Position numbers and translations under genes: made by a program | Part shown: positions 31,541 through 39,662 of the stretch, piece by piece | Layout: every line of letters starts with the position of its first letter | Position numbering within the stretch: the stretch's first letter is position 1 | Assembly (NCBI GenBank): GCA_035457105.1 | Contig: DATIBX010000565.1 | Span: forward strand, 7,928 to 71,927 | Source of the DNA: PSRF01 sp035457105 | Lineage (GTDB): Bacteria > Acidobacteriota > Blastocatellia > Pyrinomonadales > Pyrinomonadaceae | Length of the DNA: 64,000 nucleotides | Reading direction: 5' to 3' | The notes under the pieces: model-generated | Database searches by the model: none | Told to the model about the DNA's origin: nothing | The model's input: only the letters and a program-made list of their open reading frames with translations

Positions 31541-33592
31541 TTATCGCTGCTCGGCCGCGAAAGTCTTAAGCAACGAAGAAGTCAGTTGGGCGTGCGTCTC
31601 TTCTACCTCTTCATCTCGCAGAGTTCGCTCGTCAGCCCGATACTCAATTCGTAGCGTTATTGATCGCTTGGTCGCAGGTATGTTGGCTCCTTCGTACGTA
31701 CCAACTAGCCTGACCTCATTGAGTGCTTGTACTTCTCTTCCCTTGATATCGCGAACCACTTCCTCAAACGTTGTATTGCGATCAATCAACAGAGAAATGT
31801 CCCGAACGATTGATGGAAACCTGGGAAGTGGCGAATAATGGACCACCGTTTCCTCAGACGCTAGCAACGCTGAGAGTTGTAACTCCAACACATAAACTGG
31901 CTGACGAAACTTATATGCATTACCAATTGCGTCACTCAACCTGCCCATAGAACCGATTTCACGACCGCTTGCCAACCCGATACTCGCAGACTGACCTTGC
32001 CTCAGATGAGCTGCTGCCGTTCGGACAAATTTCAGCGCCGGCAAATTCATCAACTCGACAGCGGTTTCGACAGCTCCCTTCAGATCGAAGAAATCAAGGT
32101 CCCGCTCGGCCAAAACGCGAGCTTCTTCAAGTGCTCCACCCGTGGCAATCAGCGCCAGGGACAAAGACTCCGCGGGTAACTCTCCAGCCGTCTTGGCATT
32201 AAAGATCCGGCCAATTTCAAAGAGTCGCACATCACGATTGCCGTGATTAAAGTTGTGACGCAATGAACTTAGCAGCCCCGGCAGCAAAGAACTACGCATC
32301 CAGGCTGAACCCTCGATTATTGGATTTTTCAGTAAAGGTTGCGCCTCGGCTGTAATGCCTAAAAGATCAGTACCTTCGCGAGGTATGAAGCTGAAGTTGA
32401 TAGCCTCATCAAATCCAAAAGAGTTGAGTGCCCGTCGCAGAATTCTCTGCTTCATCTCACCGGGCTGATACTCGCCGGATGAGCTGGAAGGTGGTAATTC
32501 CGAGGCAATCTTTTCAAACCCCGTGTGGCGCGCAATCTCCTCAATTAAATCTTCTTCTTGCTCAACGTCATTCCGCCAGGACGGGACGATGTAGACGAGT
32601 TCTTCCGCGCCTTCCGACTGTTTCGCAAAGCCAAGCGCAGTCAGGATCCGGTCCATTTCTTTGGGCTCAACGGAGAGCGAAGTCAGATCCTTTACGCGTG
32701 CAATCCGCAAAGTGACGCTTCGTGGCTGAAGCTTTCCGGGATAGACATCAATCACATCCTCAGTTGGCAGGCCACCGGCGAGTTCACAAATCAATTCAAC
32801 ACAGCGCTGCTGGGCGTTAATTACATTTTCGCGATCGGCGCCGCGTTCAAAACGTCTGGAGGCTTCAGTGTCCATTCCCAGACGTCGCGCGGTACGCCGA
32901 ATCGAATTCGCATCGAAGTACGCGCTTTCAATCAACACGTCGGTTGTTTGTTCAGAGATCTCGGAATCTTCCCCGCCCATTATTCCTGCGAGTGCAACCG
33001 GGCGAACCGCGTCAGCAATAACCAGGGTGTCGTCCGTCAAATCTCGTTCAAAGCCATCGAGCGTTTTGAGTCTTTCTCCGGCCCGGGCGCGACGAACCAC
33101 AATTCGCTTTCCCGAAAGCTTGTCGAAGTCAAAAGCATGAAGCGGCTGGCCCAACTCATGCAACACATAGTTCGTAATGTCAGCAACATTGTTAATGGAC
33201 CGTTGGCCAATCACTTCGAGTCGTCGCACAAGCCATTCCGGTGACGGACCAATTTTGACACCCTTAATCAACCTGGCGGCATAACGAGGACATAGTTGCG
33301 GGTCATCTATTGTTACAACGGTCAACTCTGCTGCATTTCCTGCTGTCTTAAACGACTTCGCAACAGGCAATCGCAAGTTGGTTCGTTCAATAACCGTGAC
33401 TTCCCGGGCGACACCGACGTGTGACAAGCAGTCTGGCCGATTTGAAGGAACCTCAACGTCCAAAACCGAGTCTGTTTCTTTGTTTTCAACTGCGTCAATT
33501 GCCAGGCCGACCATGGTCAGACGGTCACGCAGCTCAGCGGGCGTTAACGCCGTGGCCGACAATTCACGAAGCCATTGGTAGCTAATTAACAT
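31541..33592 (-). CDS. pheT: Phenylalanyl-tRNA synthetase beta subunit, compact form
   Basis: 683 aa, about 110 residues shorter than E. coli PheT. The N-terminus goes from LTMVGLAIDAVENKETDSVLDVEV straight to PSNRPDCLSHVGVAREV, so the EMAP/OB-fold tRNA-binding domain (B2) inserted at this point in E. coli is absent. The rest is intact: B3/B4 editing domain (NVADITNYVLHELGQPLHAFD), B5 (VAPSWR-like IVPSWRNDVEQEEDLIEEIARH), catalytic-like B6/B7 and the C-terminal B8 FDX-ACB domain (YSPLPRFPSIVRDISLLID). It forms the alpha2beta2 enzyme with PheS, whose gene ends 8 bp upstream. Confidence 0.95.
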   Translation of the reverse strand: MLISYQWLRELSATALTPAELRDRLTMVGLAIDAVENKETDSVLDVEVPSNRPDCLSHVGVAREVTVIERTNLRLPVAKSFKTAGNAAELTVVTIDDPQLCPRYAARLIKGVKIGPSPEWLVRRLEVIGQRSINNVADITNYVLHELGQPLHAFDFDKLSGKRIVVRRARAGERLKTLDGFERDLTDDTLVIADAVRPVALAGIMGGEDSEISEQTTDVLIESAYFDANSIRRTARRLGMDTEASRRFERGADRENVINAQQRCVELICELAGGLPTEDVIDVYPGKLQPRSVTLRIARVKDLTSLSVEPKEMDRILTALGFAKQSEGAEELVYIVPSWRNDVEQEEDLIEEIARHTGFEKIASELPPSSSSGEYQPGEMKQRILRRALNSFGFDEAINFSFIPREGTDLLGITAEAQPLLKNPIIEGSAWMRSSLLPGLLSSLRHNFNHGNRDVRLFEIGRIFNAKTAGELPAESLSLALIATGGALEEARVLAERDLDFFDLKGAVETAVELMNLPALKFVRTAAAHLRQGQSASIGLASGREIGSMGRLSDAIGNAYKFRQPVYVLELQLSALLASEETVVHYSPLPRFPSIVRDISLLIDRNTTFEEVVRDIKGREVQALNEVRLVGTYEGANIPATKRSITLRIEYRADERTLRDEEVEETHAQLTSSLLKTFAAEQR

Positions 33593-33600
33593 GACTCTCT

Positions 33601-34710
33601 TTAAGAGAACTGCTTAAGGAACCGGACCTCGTTTTCGAACAGCAAACGAATGTCGTCGAGACCATACATCAGTGCACACATGCGGTCGATTCCCAGGCCA
33701 AACGCAAAGCCCGAATAGATTTGGGGATCGACGCCCACTGCCCTGAGAACATTTGGGTGCACCATGCCCGAGCCGCCCAATTCAATCCACCCTGAATTCT
33801 TACAAATACGACACCCTGAGCCTTTGCACTTGAAACAGCTGAAATCAAATTCAGCGCTGGGTTCAGTGAACGGGAAATAGGATGGACGAAAGCGAGTTAC
33901 CGTATCGGGCCCAAACATTCTCCGGAGGAACTCGGCGACAGTTCCTTTCAGATGGGCCATGGTTATACCACGGTCAACGCAGAGCCCTTCAACCTGATAG
34001 AACATCGGGTTATGCGTAGGATCAGGAGTATCGCGACGAAAGACTCTGCCCGGAGCAATCATCCGAACGGGAACGCCGCGACGTTGCATTGCATGAATCT
34101 GGACAGTTGATGTTTGTGAGCGCAGCGCGAAACCGTCCGTCGTGTAGAACGTATCTTGCGATCCGCGTGCCGGATGGTTATCGGGAATGTTTAGTGCGGC
34201 GAAGTTGTAGAAGTCTGTCTCGATCTCGCGATCATCTTCGATGACGTAACCAAGTGCGACAAAGATATCCTCGATGCGTTCTCTGACGAGCGTGATTGGA
34301 TGAGCATGTCCTCGTCGAGGTCGCCGGCCCGGCAAAGTTACATCAATACTTTCCAGCGCAGTCCGGTTGAGCTCAATCAGTTCTGCCAGGTTTCGTTCTG
34401 CCTGCTCAATGAGACTCGTAATCGAAGCCTCGATCTGCTGAACAAGCTGACCAAAGGCCGGCCGCTCGTCGGCAGCAACCTTACCGATCAACTTTCTGGC
34501 GGCAGCCAGAGCGCTCTTCTTGCCCAGATGGCGCGTCCGAACTTCAGCCAGCGCACGCTGCTGGGCGAGTGCCTCCTCGAGGGTCAGAGCCGCAGTTAGC
34601 ACGACCTGGTAATCGGTTAAGCGAACAAAGCGTTCGAACTCTTGCTCGAACGCTTTGTGTGCTAATTCTACCTGCTCAGTTGGGTTCAGATCTTTTTCTA
34701 TTCCCGACAT
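33601..34710 (-). CDS. pheS: Phenylalanyl-tRNA synthetase alpha subunit
   Basis: 369 aa class II synthetase catalytic subunit. It has an N-terminal coiled-coil tRNA-binding arm (about residues 30-115) and motifs HPARGSQDTFYTTDGF, LRSQTSTVQIHAM, GRVFRRDTPDPTHNPMFYQVEG, FTEPSAEFDF and FGLGIDRMCALMYGLDDIR. A Cys4 zinc-knuckle insert C-x2-C-x4-C-x2-C (CFKCKGSGCRICKNSGW) is present, as in many bacterial PheS. It charges tRNA-Phe with PheT. The ATG is one base after the stop of the upstream secreted-protein gene. Confidence 0.97.
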   Translation of the reverse strand: MSGIEKDLNPTEQVELAHKAFEQEFERFVRLTDYQVVLTAALTLEEALAQQRALAEVRTRHLGKKSALAAARKLIGKVAADERPAFGQLVQQIEASITSLIEQAERNLAELIELNRTALESIDVTLPGRRPRRGHAHPITLVRERIEDIFVALGYVIEDDREIETDFYNFAALNIPDNHPARGSQDTFYTTDGFALRSQTSTVQIHAMQRRGVPVRMIAPGRVFRRDTPDPTHNPMFYQVEGLCVDRGITMAHLKGTVAEFLRRMFGPDTVTRFRPSYFPFTEPSAEFDFSCFKCKGSGCRICKNSGWIELGGSGMVHPNVLRAVGVDPQIYSGFAFGLGIDRMCALMYGLDDIRLLFENEVRFLKQFS

Positions 34711-34711
34711 T

Positions 34712-35428
34712 TCAATTCTTCTTAACTGCCACCCATTTACCTTGCGCCTGGCCTGAGTAATCGAACTCTCCTGATAGTTTTCCCTCGATCACGACGGCCG
34801 ACATCAGGATTGAACCATTTGGAGATTCGAGCTGAAAGTTGAGCTTGCCATCTTTCCAGGTGCCATCTTTGATAGTCGACTCGCCCAACTGCGAGCTACT
34901 GCTACCCGTGACGGTTTCGCCTTCAACTTTGAGAACGAGAAGGAAAGGAAACGGCTGGCCCTGCGCGTCCGCAACACCGTCCCATTGTCCGCTGAGATTA
35001 ACGACCTCGGCGGTGGTGGTGGCATTGGCAGTTGCTTCAACTTTCGTAAGTTCAACAGCCCTTTTTTGCGGGCCTACGATCCAATCGCCGGCTAACTTTG
35101 AACCGTCAGTCTTTGCAGTGACAATTCCATCTTTTCCCGCTGCTCCCAGTTTCAGAGTTAACTTATCGCCTACCAACGTTCCTTCAGAGACGTCGCTGGT
35201 GGTCTGTCCATTAACCAACTGACCTGAGATCCTCCCGCCATCACTTTTAAGATCGAGAGTCAATTTCTGATCAGCCGCGCCTTCAACTTTCGCTACTCCC
35301 TCATATTTTCCAGCTACTGAGGTTGATGGGGTTTGCGAGAAGGCTGCGCCGCTGAAAAATAGGATTGCTAGCCAAGCAACCACAAACCTAATGCTGTTGT
35401 AATCGCTAGAGTTTCGAAACTGCCGCAT
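34712..35428 (-). CDS. Secreted hypothetical protein inside translation operon
   Basis: 238 aa from the ATG at 35428, with AAGGAAAC eight bases upstream; the frame to 35515 overlaps rplT and is rejected. A signal peptide (residues about 1-31; VVAWLAILFFSGAAFSQ) is followed by two similar beta-rich halves of about 95 residues. Each has a pattern like GxYEGVAKVEGAADQKLTLDL / GQWDGVADAQGQPFPFLLVL and LTLKL / LNFQL, so the protein is an internal duplication, perhaps lipocalin-like or an eight-stranded barrel. Function unknown. It sits between rplT and pheS, an unusual insertion in a conserved operon. Confidence 0.8.
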   Translation of the reverse strand: MRQFRNSSDYNSIRFVVAWLAILFFSGAAFSQTPSTSVAGKYEGVAKVEGAADQKLTLDLKSDGGRISGQLVNGQTTSDVSEGTLVGDKLTLKLGAAGKDGIVTAKTDGSKLAGDWIVGPQKRAVELTKVEATANATTTAEVVNLSGQWDGVADAQGQPFPFLLVLKVEGETVTGSSSSQLGESTIKDGTWKDGKLNFQLESPNGSILMSAVVIEGKLSGEFDYSGQAQGKWVAVKKN

Positions 35429-35456
35429 CCTAGTTTCCTTTCCCAATTCTCGCAAA

Positions 35457-35840
35457 CTAGGCGGCCGCCTTGTTGCGCTGTTCATTTTCCAAAGCCGCCT
35501 TCGCCTGTTCCACAACCTTTCCGAACGAATCTGGTTGATGAACCGCGAGATCGGCCAGCACTTTACGGTCTAACTCAATTGCCGCCAGTTTCAGTCCGTG
35601 CATGAGCTGGGAATAATTCAATCCATTGAGGCGCGCAGCAGCGCCAATTCTTACAATCCACAAACTTCTAAAATCGCGTTTCTTCAATTTGCGGCCGGTG
35701 TAGGCGAAATTCAAACCGCGCTCAACCGACTCTTTTGCTGATCTATAGAGCTTGGATTTGGTGCCACGATAGCCCTTGGCTAACTTTAAAATCTTCTTGC
35801 GTCTCTCGAGACGCTTATTTCCACGTTTTGCTCGAGGCAT
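35457..35840 (-). CDS. rplT: Ribosomal protein bL20
   Basis: 127 aa (MPRAKRGNKRLERRKKILKL, then GYRGTKSKLYRSAKE, RDFRSLWIVRIGAAARLNGL and YSQLMHGLKLAAIELDRKVL), a typical bL20. It binds 23S rRNA early in 50S assembly and in several bacteria represses its own operon. Usual order infC-rpmI-rplT is kept. About 9 residues of Ala/Glu/Asn tail extend past the family core. Confidence 0.98.
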   Translation of the reverse strand: MPRAKRGNKRLERRKKILKLAKGYRGTKSKLYRSAKESVERGLNFAYTGRKLKKRDFRSLWIVRIGAAARLNGLNYSQLMHGLKLAAIELDRKVLADLAVHQPDSFGKVVEQAKAALENEQRNKAAA

Positions 35841-35906
35841 TTTGGTCCCCTTTCATTAAAAGCAAGCGAATGAATAAACTTCACGCTTCAGATATAAAAA
35901 ACTCAC

Positions 35907-36110
35907 CTAGTCTCGTCCGTATGGCAGCATAGAAGTAACCCGGTCATGATCTGACTTCGAGACCAACCCATCAATGTCCAGCTGTCGTTTTCTCTTATTA
36001 GTTTTCTTCGTCAGAATGTGACGAGCGTGCGAGTGACCTCGCTTAATCTTTCCGGTCGCGGTAAGCCGGAATCGCTTAGCAGCGCCTTTATGTGTCTTTA
36101 ATTTAGGCAT
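35907..36110 (-). CDS. rpmI: Ribosomal protein bL35
   Basis: 67 aa (MPKLKTHKGAAKRFRLTATG, then KRGHSHARHILTKKTNKRKRQL), full-length bL35. It lies between infC and rplT, as in most bacteria. Confidence 0.98.
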   Translation of the reverse strand: MPKLKTHKGAAKRFRLTATGKIKRGHSHARHILTKKTNKRKRQLDIDGLVSKSDHDRVTSMLPYGRD

Positions 36111-36179
36111 AGTTACCCCTCTCCATTACAAGTTCAAATTCCGACTGGCGTCGCTAATACCAAACGCTCGGGAAATCTC

Positions 36180-36785
36180 TCACTGACCCGGCGGCACGCT
36201 GGTATGTTGATCCGGCTTAGCGCTGCCCTTATGTCGCTTTGGTCCCAGCACGATGAACATCTGATTCCCTTCCATCCTGGGACGAGCTTCCACTTCACCT
36301 ACATCAGCAAGATCCTGTTCCAATTTCTCGAGGATGCGCGCACCTAACTCGCGGTGAGTCATCTCTCGGCCGCGAAACCAGATCGTCGCCTTCACTTTGT
36401 CACCACCCTGCAACCACTCTCGAGCATGTTTCATACGGTAGTCGTAATCGTGGTCATCGGTGCCCGGGCGAAACTTGACTTCCTTGACGGTTATCGTGAC
36501 CTGTTTCTTTTTCGCCTCGTTCGCCTTCTTCTTGGCTTCGTACTGGTATTTGCCGAAATCGATGATGCGGCATACCGGCGGATCGGCATTGGGGGCCACC
36601 TCCACCAGATCCAAGCCTCTTTCTCTTGCTGAGCGAATTGCATCTCGGACGTCCATCACGCCGAGTTGTTCGCCTTCTTCTCCAATCACACGCACTTCAG
36701 GTACGCGAATTCTTTCGTTAACACGAACCGGCGGTTGACGCCGATTATCTGGACGCTGACCGCGCCCGCGAAAGCCTGTAGCTAT
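36180..36785 (-). CDS. infC: Translation initiation factor IF-3, non-canonical AUA start
   Basis: 201 aa if translation starts at the ATA codon at 36783-36785. No ATG, GTG or TTG lies in frame between it and a GTG at 36693-36695, and that GTG falls inside the conserved IF3-N segment RVNERIRVPEVRVIGEEGEQLG, so it cannot be the start. A strong Shine-Dalgarno (AGGAGGTG) ends five bases before the ATA. The N-domain follows a basic tail (GFRGRGQRPDNRRQPP). The linker and C-domain are intact (IDFGKYQYEAKKK, VKEVKFRPGTDDHDYDYR, IWFRGREMTHRELG, MEGNQMFIVLGP). IF-3 discriminates start codons, and non-AUG infC starts are known for autoregulation. Confidence 0.93.
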   Translation of the reverse strand: MATGFRGRGQRPDNRRQPPVRVNERIRVPEVRVIGEEGEQLGVMDVRDAIRSARERGLDLVEVAPNADPPVCRIIDFGKYQYEAKKKANEAKKKQVTITVKEVKFRPGTDDHDYDYRMKHAREWLQGGDKVKATIWFRGREMTHRELGARILEKLEQDLADVGEVEARPRMEGNQMFIVLGPKRHKGSAKPDQHTSVPPGQ

Positions 36786-36790
36786 TGCTG

Positions 36791-36798
36791 CACCTCCT
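36791..36798 (-). promoter_or_regulatory. Shine-Dalgarno deciding the infC AUA start
   Basis: AGGAGGTG on the minus strand, five bases before the ATA codon at 36785 and 78 bp after the thrS stop. It is one of the best ribosome-binding sites in the window and has no AUG, GUG or UUG at proper spacing, which fixes the non-canonical start. Confidence 0.85.
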
Positions 36799-36875
36799 AG
36801 TGTTTTGAGTCTTCAGGTCCAACTTCCAACGTCCAAAGTCGGAGTCGTTGGCCGCAGGGACGCATGGACCCTTGA

Positions 36876-38867
36876 CTATTGGTTGGTTAAAGCGCGCATC
36901 GAAATTAACCGGCGCGCCATTTCTTCAAAATCTGCCAACGACATCACGCCGATGTCGCCCTTTGTTCGTTCTCGCACTGCAACCATTTTCTGCTCCATCT
37001 CACGATCCCCGAGAACGAGCATGAATGGCACTTTCATTAACTGTGCATTGCGGATCTTCGCTCCGATCTTCTCGCTGCGCAGATTGGATTCCACTCGTAG
37101 GCCGAGACCACGAAGCTCCCGGGTAATTTCCTCTGCATAATCGTTAATACGATCCGTTATTGGCAAAACTGCTACCTGGACTGGTGCGAGCCACATCGGA
37201 AACGCACCGGCGTAATGCTCGATCAGCACGCCAAAGAAACGCTCCATTGAACCAAATAATGCCCGATGAACCATTAACGGTTGATGCGGTTTGTTGTCTT
37301 CGCCGATATATTCGAGCTGGAAGCGCCGCGGCAAATTAAAGTCAAACTGGACAGTGGTTAGCTGCCAGTTTCGCCCGATTGCGTCCTCGACACGAATATC
37401 GATCTTTGGTCCATAGAAGACTGCTTCGCCCTCGATTCGTTCGTAGGGAATGGAGCGACTATTCAAAGCGTCCACGAGATTGCGTTCGGCACTCTCCCAG
37501 TCTTCATCAGAACCAAGGTAATGGGCGTCGGGATCATTGCCCCGAACCGATAGTTCAACCTTAATGTCCTTGAAACCAAAAACCTGGAACAGGTTATAAG
37601 CAAAATCGATGCAGCCGAGTATCTCCTGGCCGATCGTCTCGGGCGTACAGAAGATATGGGCATCATCTTGTGTAAAACCACGAACCCGCGTTAGACCATG
37701 CAACGTGCCGGAGAGTTCCGCCCTGTATACCGTGCCTAGCTCGGCGTAGCGAAGTGGTAAATCACGATAAGAGCGTTGCGCCGACTTATAGATGCCGATA
37801 TGAAAAGGACAGTTCATCGGCTTAATCCGAAACTGCTGCTCTTCAAACTCCATCGGCGAAAACATTGAATCTACGTAGTTCTCCTCGTGTCCACTCGTGA
37901 ACCACAGTTCACGTTTAGCGATATGTGGCGTGAACACCAGACCGTACTCCCGCTTCAAAAGTTCCTCGCGCAAGTAGTCTTCCATCTCTTTCCGAATAGC
38001 GCCGCCCCGCGGATGCCAGAAAATCAATCCTTGACCATATTCTTCCTGGATCGAGAAGAGATCTAGTTCGCGGCCCAGTTTGCGGTGATCACGCTTCTCT
38101 GCCTCTTCGCGCTGTTTCAACCAAGCGTCAAGTTCTTCCTGGCTGAAGAAAGCCGTGCCGTAGATCCGCTGCATTTGCGGCTGCGTAGCGTCACCTTTCC
38201 AATAAGCGCCCGCCAGTGAGAGCAACTTGAAAGCCCGCAGCTTATTGGTGTTCGGAACATGTGGTCCAAGACAAAAGTCGATAAAGGGTGAGCCGTCGAT
38301 ATAATAAACACTGACTCGCTCGCCGGCCTTGTCGTCAATCAGTTCACACTTAAGGGGTTCTTCGCGCTCGCCGAACACTCTGAGAGCTTCTGCTTTCGCA
38401 ATTTCTTCGCGTCGATAGGCGAGGTTTTGACTGGCAATTTGCTTCATCCTTTTCTCGATGACCGGCAAATCGGCTTCCGTCAGAGGACGAGGTGCAATTA
38501 CATCGTAGAAATAGCCGTAGCGCGGGTCGTCTAGCAAGGCAGGTCCGATTCCCAACTTTGTGCCGGGAAACAGATCCAAAACCGCCGCTGCCAACAGATG
38601 CGCCGTGGAATGACGAAGCACTTCGAGTCCATCTCGAGTCTGTGGAACAATTGGTTCGATCTGGACCACTGCATTTTCTGAGTCGCCATTTTCAGATGGC
38701 AGGGTGCTCAGTGGCGCAGCGAGGTCTACTTCGTGACCTTTGATCTTGGCCGCGAGAGCTTGTTTGGCTACGTCGCGGTCGAGTTTCTTTAGAGCTTCGG
38801 CAACCGTCGCAGAGTCAGGAACCACGGCGGAGGCTCCGTCTTTTAGTTGTACGTTTATGTCACTCAT
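36876..38867 (-). CDS. thrS: Threonyl-tRNA synthetase
   Basis: 663 aa, full length: TGS domain (about 1-65), editing domain with HSTAHLLA and the FCLGPHVPNT motif, class II catalytic core (about 255-545) and the anticodon-binding domain (QVAVLPITDRINDYAEEI to the end). The zinc ligands are kept: Cys in MNCPFHIG, His in TQDDAHIF and His in MVHRALFGSMERF. It charges tRNA-Thr and edits Ser. First gene of the thrS-infC-rpmI-rplT operon. No clear Shine-Dalgarno is seen before the ATG. Confidence 0.97.
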   Translation of the reverse strand: MSDINVQLKDGASAVVPDSATVAEALKKLDRDVAKQALAAKIKGHEVDLAAPLSTLPSENGDSENAVVQIEPIVPQTRDGLEVLRHSTAHLLAAAVLDLFPGTKLGIGPALLDDPRYGYFYDVIAPRPLTEADLPVIEKRMKQIASQNLAYRREEIAKAEALRVFGEREEPLKCELIDDKAGERVSVYYIDGSPFIDFCLGPHVPNTNKLRAFKLLSLAGAYWKGDATQPQMQRIYGTAFFSQEELDAWLKQREEAEKRDHRKLGRELDLFSIQEEYGQGLIFWHPRGGAIRKEMEDYLREELLKREYGLVFTPHIAKRELWFTSGHEENYVDSMFSPMEFEEQQFRIKPMNCPFHIGIYKSAQRSYRDLPLRYAELGTVYRAELSGTLHGLTRVRGFTQDDAHIFCTPETIGQEILGCIDFAYNLFQVFGFKDIKVELSVRGNDPDAHYLGSDEDWESAERNLVDALNSRSIPYERIEGEAVFYGPKIDIRVEDAIGRNWQLTTVQFDFNLPRRFQLEYIGEDNKPHQPLMVHRALFGSMERFFGVLIEHYAGAFPMWLAPVQVAVLPITDRINDYAEEITRELRGLGLRVESNLRSEKIGAKIRNAQLMKVPFMLVLGDREMEQKMVAVRERTKGDIGVMSLADFEEMARRLISMRALTNQ

Positions 38868-39296
38868 TTAAAAACGCCAACAGGATCAACTGGTTACCCG
38901 GTCGACACTACTTGGCCCTCGGCTCATTTAAGAGCGCCACGGACAGCCAAAAAGACCTTTATTTCCGAGGCCGAAGACCAACTCCAACGATGTTCGATTC
39001 ACTAATTTTTACTAACTTCAGTCGATCGGATTCGATAGGAGCGCCTTCGTAGCGCGCCCGCACATGGTGGCGGGTCGGTTAAAAATTAAAGAATCGAGTG
39101 TATGTTCGATTCATAACGAAGGTCTTCTGGAGCGTCCTATCAAAAGTTAGAAATGGCAGAAATTTCCTGCCGTTTAGCAAACAACGAAGCCGGATGATAA
39201 CAAAGCACCCGAAATCAGTGCAAGCAGAAGGCGCGTTCTCAGAAAATCAGAAAATGTTGCCCCTCACAGAATACCCAAGGGTGCCACAGCAACTCA
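38868..39296. other. Non-coding region upstream of thrS
   Basis: About 430 bp between the thrS start and the nested inverted-repeat element, which should contain the thrS operon promoter on the minus strand. I see no convincing -35/-10 pair and no T-box features. Several short frames here have no coding character. Confidence 0.4.
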
Positions 39297-39530
39297 CCAG
39301 AATCCCGCAGTCAGGAAGGGTGGCAGAGCGGCAAACGTCAATACTTTCTTGACCCGAACCTAGCGACGCCCCCGCTCTTCTAACCTCTGTAGTTCTACAT
39401 ATACATCTTTTCTCACTGATTTAGGTGTAACAGACCATCAGGGGCAAAGAGCGGGGGCGACGCTGTTACTGACATTACAAGTTTGAGTGTTCTGGCCGCT
39501 CTGCCACCCTTCCTGATTGCGGGATTCTGG
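39297..39530. repeat. 234-bp nested inverted-repeat element
   Basis: Outer 36-bp terminal repeats (39297-39332 and 39495-39530) differ at one base. Inner 18-bp repeats (39362-39379 and 39447-39464) also differ at one base. Between outer and inner arms lie 29- and 30-nt segments that do not match each other. So the element is two oppositely oriented copies of one unit: a conserved 36-mer, a variable spacer, a conserved 18-mer. Each unit contains AGAGCGG and CCGCTCT, which can pair with each other. The arm includes GGTGGCAGAGCGG, resembling the D-arm half of tRNA-Ser/Leu, but no T-arm or full cloverleaf is present. No clear target-site duplication and no coding capacity. It sits between thrS and a DUF885 gene. 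Confidence 0.85.
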
Positions 39531-39662
39531 AATTTGAGCCTCGTTCAAGATAAAAAAACAGGAGTCGCCTTTAATAAACAAGTTGCGGTAGCATACTCCG
39601 CCTTTAGTCAACCCAGCGCTTTCGATCATTAACTAACAATTCTTAAGTAGGAGACTTCCCGC

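Noticed and set aside
36180..36695. Shorter IF-3 starting at GTG 36695
   Set aside because: It would cut into the conserved IF3-N domain, and no Shine-Dalgarno precedes that GTG.
39311..39400. Possible tRNA-Ser/Leu in the nested repeat arm
   Set aside because: Only the D-arm-like string matches. No T-arm, anticodon stem or acceptor pairing could be built.
39297..39530. CRISPR array
   Set aside because: Repeats are inverted and only two in number; there are no regularly spaced direct repeats and no cas genes.
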